Below are positions 49,964 through 58,203 of a stretch of 64,000 nt of DNA, piece by piece. The DNA comes from an uncultured Bacteroides sp. (GTDB taxonomy: Bacteria > Bacteroidota > Bacteroidia > Bacteroidales > UBA932). The DNA is taken from positions 140,186-204,185 of the forward strand of contig CAMCGB010000003.1 in NCBI GenBank assembly GCA_945874355.1. The letters are read 5' to 3'. How positions within the stretch are numbered: the first letter of the stretch is position 1; each line of letters begins with the position of its first letter. A program made the translations under genes and the position numbers. The notes beneath the pieces are model-generated. The model ran no database searches. It was not told where the DNA came from and saw nothing but the letters and a program-made list of their open reading frames with translations.

Positions 49964-50852
49964 CGACATAAAGGACAATGAGTTCAGGGTGATCGGCAAG
50001 GGCCCGGATACCGGGACGGATTCCGGAAAAGGCCGGAAGCCTTGGCGCGGATGGATAGTTGTAGCGGCTGTTGTGATGTTGCTTGCGGGGGCGGGAGCAT
50101 TGTATCTCTATCAACGGCAGTCCACGATTGCAACCGAACCGGAAGTCGTTTTCGAGCCTTTGCCGGAAAAGGATGATGAAGTTAAGGGTATCACCGAGAC
50201 TCCGGTACCTCTGGGCAACCAGAAGGACTCTACCTCATACACCGAGCACCTTGAGATTGACATAAACGACATAACGCTCGACATATACATACCACATCAC
50301 GGCATCCCATCCCTTTCAGTGGGAGCTCCGGACATCAATGACGGCAGCGTCATCCTTGCTACCCAGGCCGCGGACATACGTGCGGACAACGGAAAGATTG
50401 TGGGGGCGTTCGTGCTGAAAGGCAAACCTCTTTCCTGGGGCCTCAGCAAGAAAGGCTTCTGCGGCATCATCGACGGGGAGATAACAGTCGGAGTGGCCGA
50501 CAATTCCCCTCTCTTTGAGAAGGCAACCGAGACCGGGGGCTATTTCTTCAGGCAATTTCCTCTCGTGGACAACGGCCAGCTCGTTGAGAACGAATACAAG
50601 GGAAAGTCCATCCGCAAGGCCCTGTGCGACAGAAGAGGAGAAATATTTGTGGCAATGAGCCGCACGCCGGAGTCGTTCCACGATTTCGCCCAGGCCCTGG
50701 TTGACCTCGGGGTCAGCAATGCAATCTATCTTGTCGGCAGCCAGTCTTACGGTATTTACCGCGACTCCGCCGATTCTCTTACCGTCATATACGACAAATA
50801 CGGCCACAGGTACAAGTATGAGAACTACATCCTGTGGCGGAAGGACAGCTGA
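49950..50852 (+). CDS. membrane-anchored phosphodiester glycosidase-like protein
   Basis: This 300-residue protein has one membrane helix (about 34-54) and an extracytoplasmic domain resembling the NAGPA/DUF2233 fold. Examples are FCGIIDGEITVGV, FRQFPLVDNGQ, RKALCDRRGEIFVAMS and LVDLGVSNAIYLVGSQSYG. The usual LDGG-type active-site loop is replaced by LVGSQSYG, so activity is doubtful. Family members release sugars from phosphodiester-linked carriers or caps. It starts inside the LytTR gene. Confidence 0.65.
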   Translation: MSRNDDIKDNEFRVIGKGPDTGTDSGKGRKPWRGWIVVAAVVMLLAGAGALYLYQRQSTIATEPEVVFEPLPEKDDEVKGITETPVPLGNQKDSTSYTEHLEIDINDITLDIYIPHHGIPSLSVGAPDINDGSVILATQAADIRADNGKIVGAFVLKGKPLSWGLSKKGFCGIIDGEITVGVADNSPLFEKATETGGYFFRQFPLVDNGQLVENEYKGKSIRKALCDRRGEIFVAMSRTPESFHDFAQALVDLGVSNAIYLVGSQSYGIYRDSADSLTVIYDKYGHRYKYENYILWRKDS

Positions 50853-50884
50853 CCAGGCTTCAATCTGGAGAGGCTTGGACGAAT

Positions 50885-50957
50885 GTATGAAATCCAAGAA
50901 TAGTGTATGAACCGGCTGGGTTGAAGCCCGGTCATACATCAGGGCGGCGGTTCATAC
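50885..50957 (+). other. competing hairpins before the lipoprotein gene
   Basis: GTATGAACCG (50905-50914) is mirrored perfectly by CGGTTCATAC (50948-50957). The same left arm can also pair with the nearer CCGGTCATAC (50928-50937). An extra GTATGA copy lies at 50885-50890. The two pairings exclude each other. No U-run follows, so a simple terminator is unlikely. A perfect 10-base tandem repeat GCTTGAAAAT follows at 50964-50983. Confidence 0.5.
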
Positions 50958-51029
50958 TTACGCGCTTGAAAATGCTTGAAAATCCGGAGTTTACTGTCGA
51001 AATTCGTATCCGGAAACCAAGCATTTCAG

Positions 51030-52034
51030 ATGAAGCGTCACATTACATTCATACTCATTGCGCTGCTATTCTCCTCCTGTGGGAGGAGGGCGCAACAAGC
51101 ACCGTCATCACCTTCCGGTGCCTCCCATTCGGCTCCCTCCGCCGTGATTATGGAGACCCCGGAACGTGCCATTTATTTCTGGAAATCGGTCTTCAAGATA
51201 AATGACTACGAGACGGAGTTCCTGAAGGGACACGATATCACAACCCTCTACATCAAGATGTTCGACGTGGCTCCGGACCGTGACTGGAACACAGGGGAAA
51301 CCGGGGTGTTCCCCGTCGCCACCACAAGATTCGTTTCGGAGGTTCCTGAAGGAATAAAAGTTGTCCCTACAGTATATATCACCCTCGAGGCTATGCTGCG
51401 CTCGGCCGGGAAAGAGGAGGACCTGGCGGAGAAGATTGTCGCCCGCGTTCTTGCGATGGCCTCATTCAACATACTCGGACCAGTGGAAATGGTGCAGTTC
51501 GACTGCGACTGGACGGCATCCGCCAGGGACAGCTACTTCGCGCTCTGCAGGCGGGCCAGGGAGATTCTCGGCGAGAAAGGCATATTGCTCAGCGGGACTG
51601 TCAGGCTCCATCAGGTTGCAGAGCCCGAGTATCCCTTCGATCACAGAGTCCTGATGCTATACAACACCGGCTCAATCAAGAATCCCGACACGCGCAACTC
51701 CATCATTGACTATGACGAGGTGAAGAAATACCTCAAGCGGGGCAAGTGTCCGCATTCCTTCGATATGGCTTACCCCACATTCGGCTGGACGGTGAATTTC
51801 AAGGACGGCCAATTCACCGGTCTGACACACGGGACTAACCCTGACAGCCTCAGCTATGGCCCCGGAGAGACTTTCCGCATCGAGACATCGGAGATTTCCG
51901 AGATCCTCAAGGTCAAGACCCTTGCCGACAGGGCGGCTGGAAATCCTCCGCACTCCAACATAATATATCACCTCGATTCGACGAACCTCTCAAAATACAC
52001 CTTCGATGAAATTGAAAGAATCTATTCTGATTAG
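51030..52034 (+). CDS. exported lipoprotein, TIM-barrel-like
   Basis: This 334-residue protein has a lipoprotein signal (LLFSSC, Cys17), a Ser/Pro/Ala linker and a body with alternating beta strands and helices: TTLYIKMFDV, VVPTVYITLE, VEMVQFDCDWT and RVLMLYNTG. These resemble the strand ends of a glycosidase-like TIM barrel. No catalytic pair can be assigned with confidence. ATG at 51030 gives the proper signal peptide. It overlaps the following gene by 29 bases. Confidence 0.7.
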   Translation: MKRHITFILIALLFSSCGRRAQQAPSSPSGASHSAPSAVIMETPERAIYFWKSVFKINDYETEFLKGHDITTLYIKMFDVAPDRDWNTGETGVFPVATTRFVSEVPEGIKVVPTVYITLEAMLRSAGKEEDLAEKIVARVLAMASFNILGPVEMVQFDCDWTASARDSYFALCRRAREILGEKGILLSGTVRLHQVAEPEYPFDHRVLMLYNTGSIKNPDTRNSIIDYDEVKKYLKRGKCPHSFDMAYPTFGWTVNFKDGQFTGLTHGTNPDSLSYGPGETFRIETSEISEILKVKTLADRAAGNPPHSNIIYHLDSTNLSKYTFDEIERIYSD

Positions 52035-54132
52035 CATACTGCTTCTGGCTCCCGTGCTTTCCCGTGCCTGCGGACCTTATGAATGGCAGGCCGCGGACTA
52101 TATGCTTCCGCGGATATGGGACCCTGCGCAGCCCGGGAACCCGGAGGATGACAGGAGACTTCTCCGTGACTGGCAGGATCTTGCGGGAACACCGGCCATT
52201 AGCCTTGAGGACATTTCCAATGTGGTCTTCAATTATTCCGTCGAAAGGTTGGACGGGATTGGCCCAAGGGAGCACATTGAAAACGGCTTCGAGAGGTATC
52301 TTGCGGACAATGACCGCCAAGACATCATCAGATACCTCAAGACAGCGAAGGAATGCGAGAAGGCGCGCGGCTGCTACTATTCACGCTGGTATTATCCCAG
52401 TGCGGGGGACGGCCTTTCATCAACAATGGAAGAGATAAGGGACAGATGCCTCGCAGAGGCAGCAGCAGGGGGACAACTCAGTTCCCGCTATGTCCTGCAG
52501 GCGCTCAGGGCAATGACGACGCTGCAGGAATATCCCCGGATGGACAGCCTTTGGCGGGCCGCAGATCCAGCAATCCCGGACGGCATCATAAGGGAAATGT
52601 GCCTTGACTACATGGCAAGGGTGGACTTCGAGACTGGCAAAAAGGAAACCGCCCTCAGACATTACGCAGAAAGGGGTGACATAAGTTCATTGCGGTTTTG
52701 CCTGAAGCGGATGAACGGGAAATTACCAGGGTGCTGGGATATCCTGGAACAGATGGCCGGGTTCGACCCTGACAACATTGAACTGAGGCGGATGATGCAG
52801 GAGTGGTTTACAGATAACGTAATGCACAGATATACCGGAGACTCGTACTCCGAACGGATGTCAATGCGGATTATCAGCATTGCCGATGCGGACAGGATAT
52901 GCAGGATATGCGACACCGCCGTTGGCGTGAAGTCCTGCCGCAATCCTGCTGTGTGGCTCTACGTGAAGGCCCTTGCGCTTGATCTGAGCGGACGCAGCCG
53001 TGAAGCCGGGGCGGTAAATGACAAGGCCTCCCTGTCCGCAGGGGATGATTTCATCTGGGACTCGATAAGGGTTCTTTCCATATATCTGGATGCGAAGAAT
53101 TCCGTTTATGATTCAGCATACGAGGCGCGTCTGCTGCGTGACCTCCGCTGGCTCGATGCCAAGATTACAGGCAACATCACTGACGAAGTGCGTAATGTCA
53201 TAAAAGCGGGGGCATGGGAGCTCCGGGTCAACAAGAGCTTCTACTATTGGAATGACATGCTCAAGAAGATTATTCTCGGGGAGGTCTGCCCGAGGATGAT
53301 AGACAGGGGTAAGGGTACGCTGGCCATACGGCTTGCGAATATGGCGGACAACCGTCTCCTGAATTATGTCGATTGCCTGGAGACAAAACATCACAGCAGT
53401 TTGACGATGACGCAATATCGCAACAGCAGCACCATATTCAATTGTTTTGACTACTCGAATGGCCTATTCCAGATTATAGACCGGAAAGTCCCTGTTAAGG
53501 ATATAGAGAAATACGTGCGGTCGCTGGATGGAAGCCTGACCGGTCTGGAGAAATTTCTGGATGACAGGAGTTACAAAAACAAGACCTATTTCCTTGAGGT
53601 GGCAGGGACCCGCTACGTAAGGGAGATGAAGTATGAAGAGGCCGTAAGGGTACTTGAGAAGTTGCCGTCATCATACCAATACCGTCTCAATACGAGCGTA
53701 TATATGGACAGGGACCCATTCCAGACCGCATTCAACGAGTCCGGACTCCCATACCCCGACTACAAGCTCGGTTTTGCCAGGCGGATGGCTGAGGACAGGC
53801 GCAGGATGTCAGGAAACTTCGGCCCTGACGAGAGAGGCCGTGCGATGATTGACTACGGTCTGGGACTCAAGTCCTCATTCTCCTATGCCTGGGCATTGAC
53901 TGCCTACTTCAAGAGTGGCTGGGATGACCACGAATACGATGAACTCTTGCAAACGGGAGACCGCTATATCAGTAACGGCCTTGCCATGATTTGCGACAAG
54001 GAAATCAAGGCCCTGGAACTGCTGAGACTTCAGGCCCGTCTTGAAATCGTCCAGCACTACCGGAACACTTCCGCATGTGACTATGTCCTCAGGCATTGTG
54101 ATGAATACAGGGACTACAGGAAGAAGAGATAG
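52006..54132 (+). CDS. large exported helical-repeat protein
   Basis: This 708-residue protein has a signal peptide (residues 1-22, ending near SRACGPYEW) and a mature chain made of helical pairs suggestive of TPR-like or HAT-like repeats (several YARA/WLYVKALALDLSGR-type pairs). No membrane segment follows the signal. I do not recognise the family. It begins inside the lipoprotein gene, so the two are translated together and probably interact in the periplasm or at the outer membrane. Confidence 0.75.
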   Translation: MKLKESILISILLLAPVLSRACGPYEWQAADYMLPRIWDPAQPGNPEDDRRLLRDWQDLAGTPAISLEDISNVVFNYSVERLDGIGPREHIENGFERYLADNDRQDIIRYLKTAKECEKARGCYYSRWYYPSAGDGLSSTMEEIRDRCLAEAAAGGQLSSRYVLQALRAMTTLQEYPRMDSLWRAADPAIPDGIIREMCLDYMARVDFETGKKETALRHYAERGDISSLRFCLKRMNGKLPGCWDILEQMAGFDPDNIELRRMMQEWFTDNVMHRYTGDSYSERMSMRIISIADADRICRICDTAVGVKSCRNPAVWLYVKALALDLSGRSREAGAVNDKASLSAGDDFIWDSIRVLSIYLDAKNSVYDSAYEARLLRDLRWLDAKITGNITDEVRNVIKAGAWELRVNKSFYYWNDMLKKIILGEVCPRMIDRGKGTLAIRLANMADNRLLNYVDCLETKHHSSLTMTQYRNSSTIFNCFDYSNGLFQIIDRKVPVKDIEKYVRSLDGSLTGLEKFLDDRSYKNKTYFLEVAGTRYVREMKYEEAVRVLEKLPSSYQYRLNTSVYMDRDPFQTAFNESGLPYPDYKLGFARRMAEDRRRMSGNFGPDERGRAMIDYGLGLKSSFSYAWALTAYFKSGWDDHEYDELLQTGDRYISNGLAMICDKEIKALELLRLQARLEIVQHYRNTSACDYVLRHCDEYRDYRKKR

Positions 54133-54135
54133 ACT

Positions 54136-54525
54136 ATGTTTACGAATACTTGGAATATGATCCTGGACTGGTTCCGCGACAGAAGTGAACGCGGAAAGTT
54201 GATCCGTGGATTCAATGAGGCTGCCAGGTCTGCGTTTGTCCTGGGGACTGCTCCCACTTTGATGAAGGCATCAGTCTCCAAGGGAGAGAGAACTTATAGA
54301 CATAAGTTCTCGGACTGGCTGAACACCGGATTCAGAATACAGGCCTTCAAGGGCCGTCAACTCTCCAGGGCCGAATTGGTCCAGATAGGCAGTGTGATAA
54401 TGTCCGACTCCATCCTTGTCAGAAAACTGGTAGTACTGGGCTTTGATACACTCGAGGTTTGTTGTGATGCCGGAGACTATGGCTGCAGATGGCAGATAAA
54501 GGATTATATGCAAATTGAAAGATAA
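54136..54525 (+). CDS. hypothetical protein
   Basis: This 129-residue cytoplasmic-looking protein is basic near its N-terminus, helical in the middle and Cys-rich near the end (VCCDAGDYGCRWQ). No family is recognised. It starts 3 bases after the exported protein and ends 1 base before the J-domain gene, consistent with one operon. Confidence 0.7.
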   Translation: MFTNTWNMILDWFRDRSERGKLIRGFNEAARSAFVLGTAPTLMKASVSKGERTYRHKFSDWLNTGFRIQAFKGRQLSRAELVQIGSVIMSDSILVRKLVVLGFDTLEVCCDAGDYGCRWQIKDYMQIER

Positions 54526-54526
54526 T

Positions 54527-54898
54527 ATGAATGAAAATTTTTTGGACTGGAGCATCGATGCATGGACAGTAATTTCCGCATTGGAATTTGCAGTTATCAT
54601 GTTTCTCATTTTCATGGCATTGAAAAGAAAGGTACCCACACCCCGTATGTCAGCGATGAAGAAAAACATAATTTCAGAGAAAGTTGATTTTGGAAACATA
54701 TTGGACAGCGCATTCCATGCGGAGGAACTATATGAGCAGTTGAAGGTCAAATGCCATCCGGACCGATTCGTCGGGGATGAAAGGAAGAATGCAGCCGCAT
54801 TGGAAATCTTCCAGCAGGTGGGGCAATACCGCCACGACATAAAGGCTCTCGAGAGGCTCAGACAGCGTGCAGAAGATGAACTCGATATCAATATTTAA
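54527..54898 (+). CDS. membrane-anchored J-domain-like protein
   Basis: This 123-residue protein has one N-terminal membrane helix (about 14-34). A DnaJ-like helical segment follows with the HPD signature in VKCHPDRFVGDERKNAA. J domains stimulate the ATPase of DnaK, so this may recruit a chaperone to the membrane complex of this operon. ATG at 54527 is preferred over a TTG four codons upstream. Confidence 0.75.
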   Translation: MNENFLDWSIDAWTVISALEFAVIMFLIFMALKRKVPTPRMSAMKKNIISEKVDFGNILDSAFHAEELYEQLKVKCHPDRFVGDERKNAAALEIFQQVGQYRHDIKALERLRQRAEDELDINI

Positions 54899-54910
54899 TT
54901 CTATCATATT

Positions 54911-55105
54911 ATGGAACAGTTTATTACAATTCTTTTCGGCATCCTCCTAAGCTTATTGGTTGCCCTGCTCGGCAAGAACCGGAAGATCGGTTTCGGCTGG
55001 AGCTTTGTACTTTGTTTCTTCCTCAGTCCTCTTATTGGACTGCCGATTATCCTTCTCAGCAAGAAGAAGGATGTGGAATTCATTGATGTTCAAAAGGATG
55101 AGTAA
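54911..55105 (+). CDS. small two-helix membrane protein
   Basis: This 64-residue protein has two hydrophobic helices (about 3-21 and 28-49) and an acidic tail. It lies 12 bases after the J-domain gene. No family is recognised beyond small integral membrane proteins. Confidence 0.7.
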   Translation: MEQFITILFGILLSLLVALLGKNRKIGFGWSFVLCFFLSPLIGLPIILLSKKKDVEFIDVQKDE

Positions 55106-55117
55106 ATCAACAGGGTT

Positions 55118-55327
55118 ATGAAAGGATTCGGTATTTTCTTCCTCGTTCTGGGCATTCTGAATGTTCTGGTATTCTTCATAGCCGCTGGGAGCGGTGAGGC
55201 CCAGGCTGCAAGGGGACAACTTTCGGGCGGTATTATGTTCGGCGTCATTGGCCTGTACCTCATTCACAGGGCAAAACAGAAAAAGGAAGCATCTGACAAT
55301 AAACATAAATGGGAGAACAATGAATAG
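55118..55327 (+). CDS. small two-helix membrane protein
   Basis: This 69-residue protein has two helices (about 4-24 and 36-50) and a basic tail, and starts 12 bases after the previous gene. It overlaps the following exported-protein gene by 8 bases. Function is unknown. Confidence 0.7.
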   Translation: MKGFGIFFLVLGILNVLVFFIAAGSGEAQAARGQLSGGIMFGVIGLYLIHRAKQKKEASDNKHKWENNE

Positions 55328-55814
55328 ACTGATTAAAAGGCTGTTATGCCTGATATGCCTTCTCGTAGGAGGTTCAAGCGCATTTGCGCAGTCAGCACAG
55401 TTGGCGAATACATATTCAACGAGATATTATTCCGTCCGGTATCCGGCCGGGTGGAAGTACTATGAGCACATCAATGCAATTACCGATGTATATGTCGGCC
55501 ACCAGGCGGAAGAGTTCGGATTCACGATTGTCCGCTTTGAGACAGATCTTTCCCTTGCTGAAGTCAAGGCGGAAGGTGTCAGCAATCTGAAGCAGTCCGG
55601 TGTGAAGATTCTGGAGGAGAAACTGATGACTGTTGCTGGAGTGAAATGCTACCGGATTGTACTTGAGATCCGTGCCATGGGGCAGGTTGCCAAGCAGATT
55701 TCATATACTTTCAAGCGCGGCGATATGCTCTATGACATAAAGTTCGGCACCATCTCCAAGGCATCACACGAAAAGATTGCAGCTGACATCATTGCTTCAT
55801 TCAGGTTCAAGTAG
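55320..55814 (+). CDS. exported PsbP/DcrB-like protein
   Basis: This 164-residue protein has a signal peptide cut after SSAFA. The body (YSVRYPAGWKYYE ... VYVGHQAEEFGFTIVRFETDLSLAEVKAEGVSNLKQSGVKIL ... IAADIIASFRFK) matches the small PsbP/DcrB-like fold found in periplasmic proteins. The ATG at 55320 is chosen because it gives the signal peptide; an earlier in-frame start would lie in the previous gene. It ends the LytTR-led unit. Confidence 0.7.
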   Translation: MNRLIKRLLCLICLLVGGSSAFAQSAQLANTYSTRYYSVRYPAGWKYYEHINAITDVYVGHQAEEFGFTIVRFETDLSLAEVKAEGVSNLKQSGVKILEEKLMTVAGVKCYRIVLEIRAMGQVAKQISYTFKRGDMLYDIKFGTISKASHEKIAADIIASFRFK

Positions 55815-55817
55815 TAT

Positions 55818-56093
55818 CTCGGGCTTCAGTCTTTTATATTCTCACTCGATAAAGATCTCCGATGGATTAAAGAATTGGGAGAAATGCCCGCTACAAGAAT
55901 GTTGACGGGAATGGATACCATAAAAGGCATCTGGCTTTCAGGAGGAGGATCTCTTCTGCGGGGTATTGCTCGGCGGTTTTCAGAGAAGGTCAATATCGTA
56001 TTCCGTGTTGCCGAGGACCCGCTCAAGGCAGTCGCCAGAGGAACCTGCCTTGCTTTGAAAGGTACAGACAACTATCCGTTTCTTATGAAGTAA
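55818..56093 (+). pseudogene. mreB: 3' fragment of mreB
   Basis: The frame after the PsbP-like stop runs without ATG to GIWLSGGGSLLRGIARRF and ends DNYPFLMK. This is the C-terminal subdomain of the actin-like MreB, including its conserved SGGGSLLRG loop and VAEDPLKAVARGT line. Only about the last 50 residues match, so no functional MreB can be made. It ends in a real terminator, as if a chromosomal mreB end was captured by recombination. Confidence 0.7.
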
Positions 56094-56109
56094 TAACTAT
56101 CCTTGCAAG

Positions 56110-56137
56110 GAGTGGAGTTTAGTTGGTCCACTCTTTT
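56110..56137 (+). terminator. intrinsic terminator after the mreB fragment
   Basis: GAGTGGA (56110-56116) pairs with TCCACTC (56127-56133) and is followed by four T. It looks like the original mreB terminator carried along with the fragment. Confidence 0.7.
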
Positions 56138-56185
56138 CAGCGCAAGTGCAAAATATGAATAATATTACCAAAACACGAGAAAATA

Positions 56186-56470
56186 TGAAATACAGGGCAT
56201 AGTGAAGGTCATCTGATTAGAGCTGAAGATGTCGCTCTTTCGGCTTCTTTCGAGGTGAAGGATGGAATATCCCATATGAGAATTGAATCTTGGATTACAG
56301 ATGGTATAAGATGGGATGTATTATATCTGGATTTCTACAACGAGGCTGAATTCAAAGATCTGATTTCATCCTTAGACTATAACCACTTGGAAGAGTTGTC
56401 CAATTCAATTATACAAGATTACTTCAAGAAACAGAGAGACAAAGAGGGAATTGAGGAACTGTTCAAATAA
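56186..56470 (+). pseudogene. frameshifted small gene
   Basis: From ATG 56186 the frame gives MKYRA and then TAG. Removing one T would join it to an open frame (SEGHLIRAEDVALSASFEVK and onward) that runs to 56470 and ends EEMFK-like (EELFK). The protein would be about 94 residues, acidic and mixed alpha/beta. Either the gene is broken by one base, or translation starts at an internal GTG (56255). No family is recognised. No gene lies between 56471 and 56615. Confidence 0.5.
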
Positions 56471-56615
56471 AAGATGATGGTTTCTCCATTAATCACTTTC
56501 GGACTTCGCAGGAAGAAACTCTGATTCGATTGTATTGCATCACTTTAGTGATTTTTGAAGTAAAACACAAAGCATTAGCCAGCATTTCATACAAAAGAGA
56601 GAATAAGATTTTTAT

Positions 56616-56623
56616 TACCTTTG
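56616..56623 (+). promoter_or_regulatory. -7 element of a candidate small RNA
   Basis: TACCTTTG is an exact consensus; no clear -33 partner is present. It lies 5 bases before the first of three hairpins and no protein-coding gene follows on this strand. Confidence 0.55.
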
Positions 56624-56627
56624 CACT

Positions 56628-56718
56628 AGGTTCCCGGTTCTGTGGAACCCCTTGCTTTATAATGCGTCTCAAGACGCATAATCCCCGGGACTTCTCTGCC
56701 CGGGGATTTCATTTTTTA
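56628..56718 (+). ncRNA. candidate structured small RNA with terminator
   Basis: Three hairpins follow the promoter: GGTTCC/GGAACC (56629-56634 with 56644-56649), ATGCGTC-TCAA-GACGCAT (56662-56679) and AATCCCCGGG/CCCGGGGATT (56680-56689 with 56699-56708). The last is followed by TTCATTTTTT and is an intrinsic terminator on the plus strand. The predicted RNA is about 90 bases. It converges with the minus-strand gene ending at 56716. ICEs such as CTnDOT use a small RNA of this size (RteR) to repress transfer genes; similarity here is in size and context only. Confidence 0.55.
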
Positions 56719-57129
56719 TCGGATGTATTCAGTCATCCGGCAATATGCCTCTTCAAGATTCATCAACTGCATACTGTCAAAAGAATCCTGATATTCCTGC
56801 AGATGGATAGATGCCGACTCGGCTGAGAGGGAGCCGTCCCTGTTTTCAGTCAACACAATCCGAACCGTCGAGCACGGGAATGATCTGTTCCGGTATGCCC
56901 TTTCGACGTCAATGGAAACAATATCCATAAAGACCGTCACACAACGGGAATCGGAGCTGAACGAAAAGGCAGTGACCTTGAGTCTGTCGAGAATCCCTCG
57001 CGTTGTCAATGGCCAGGCCATAAGAAGCAGACGGCGGCCAATCTTACCGCACCTGCGCTCAAGTTCGATGCGGGTTACCGGTTTCCGCAGGCCGTCCTCA
57101 CGCGGGCGGCCTGCATTCTTTGTATTCAT
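56716..57129 (-). CDS. hypothetical protein
   Basis: This 137-residue basic protein with alternating strands and helices starts inside the stop of the ArdC gene (4-base overlap). The first 20 residues are Arg/Lys-rich. It ends in the candidate small RNA terminator region. No domain is recognised. The co-translation suggests a role with ArdC. Confidence 0.7.
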   Translation of the reverse strand: MNTKNAGRPREDGLRKPVTRIELERRCGKIGRRLLLMAWPLTTRGILDRLKVTAFSFSSDSRCVTVFMDIVSIDVERAYRNRSFPCSTVRIVLTENRDGSLSAESASIHLQEYQDSFDSMQLMNLEEAYCRMTEYIR

Positions 57130-58202
57130 AGGCTTCTGGATTTTGATTTCTGGGGTTCATATTCAAGTACATCGAAACGGCTGCGGCTCTTGACCGGCTC
57201 CTTCTCGGAAAGGATTTCAATGTCAGGGATGATTTCCTTCATCTTGAGGTCCTTGCTGAGCTCCTGGCCGATGCCGATTGTCTTTTCGATGAGTTCTGCT
57301 GCATAAGCCGCTTCAGACACTGCCCCAGTGATGATGCCGGGGTCATTCCCGATCGCTTCTGTCCAATTCTTGAGATACTGCAGGTTGTCTTCCTTGATAC
57401 TTGTAGTTATCCCAGTCATTGAGGAGAGGATAGCACTTCCGAGTTCAGCCACCAGTTCCTCCCTGGCATAGCTCTCCGTTCCGAACAATCCGCTCATGTC
57501 GCGGTCCAGACGCTCTTTGGTTCCTGTGGAATGTACCATCTCGTGACTTAGGGTCCCGTAGAAATCCCTCTGGTCAGGAAAATTCTCCTTCCTGGGGACT
57601 ACAATCTTGTCTTCAGCAGGACTGTAGAAGGCACTGTTGCCGTCATTCTGGATGATGGGACAGAGCCACGTCTGGTTCTCGAGTGCCTTGTCGAATGCTT
57701 CGCTGCTGTAGCGCACCTTGGTCTCGATGACGGTCTTCACCTTATCTTCAAGAGCCTGCCACTGTTCAGGGCGTTCAGTCCTGAAGTTGGTCTGGCTTAT
57801 ATTGAAGACATTGTTGTAGCTTAGGATATACTTTCGTTTCCAGTCCTTCTGCTCATCTGCCGGAAGATTGAGATACTCCTGATTGCTGATGCGTTTCCGG
57901 TCCTTCTCGTACCAGTCCTTGAACCACACGACCGGAAAGCTCTTCTCCCCTTTCGTGACACATACCCCGAGCTTGTTAGCCTGGTTCCAGGTCATGAAGA
58001 AAGGTATCTCCCAACCCTTGTAGTCGCACAGGAAGGAGAGAAGCAGCCTGTTGCTCCTGGTGTATTGGCGGCCCGAGATATTCCACGCACTTGTCGCATT
58101 GGAGGAAATCCAGGGCTTCCTCCAACCGTTGGGATCTATCTCATCGAACTTCGCGATGAACAGGTCGGCATAGCGCTGGGCCACTTCCCTTGCATCTGCC
58201 AT
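57126..58202 (-). CDS. ArdC-family antirestriction protein
   Basis: This 358-residue protein has an N-terminal ssDNA-binding domain (DUF1738-like, about 10-130: WRKPWISSNATSAWNISGRQY and NQANKLGVCVTKGEK). A zincin-like domain follows with HEMVHSTG near residue 223 and the third-ligand helix EELVAELGSAIL. ArdC-type proteins protect incoming single-stranded DNA from restriction during conjugation. The ATG at 58202 is preferred over an upstream extension. The C-terminus is basic. Confidence 0.9.
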   Translation of the reverse strand: MADAREVAQRYADLFIAKFDEIDPNGWRKPWISSNATSAWNISGRQYTRSNRLLLSFLCDYKGWEIPFFMTWNQANKLGVCVTKGEKSFPVVWFKDWYEKDRKRISNQEYLNLPADEQKDWKRKYILSYNNVFNISQTNFRTERPEQWQALEDKVKTVIETKVRYSSEAFDKALENQTWLCPIIQNDGNSAFYSPAEDKIVVPRKENFPDQRDFYGTLSHEMVHSTGTKERLDRDMSGLFGTESYAREELVAELGSAILSSMTGITTSIKEDNLQYLKNWTEAIGNDPGIITGAVSEAAYAAELIEKTIGIGQELSKDLKMKEIIPDIEILSEKEPVKSRSRFDVLEYEPQKSKSRSL

Positions 58203-58203
58203 A

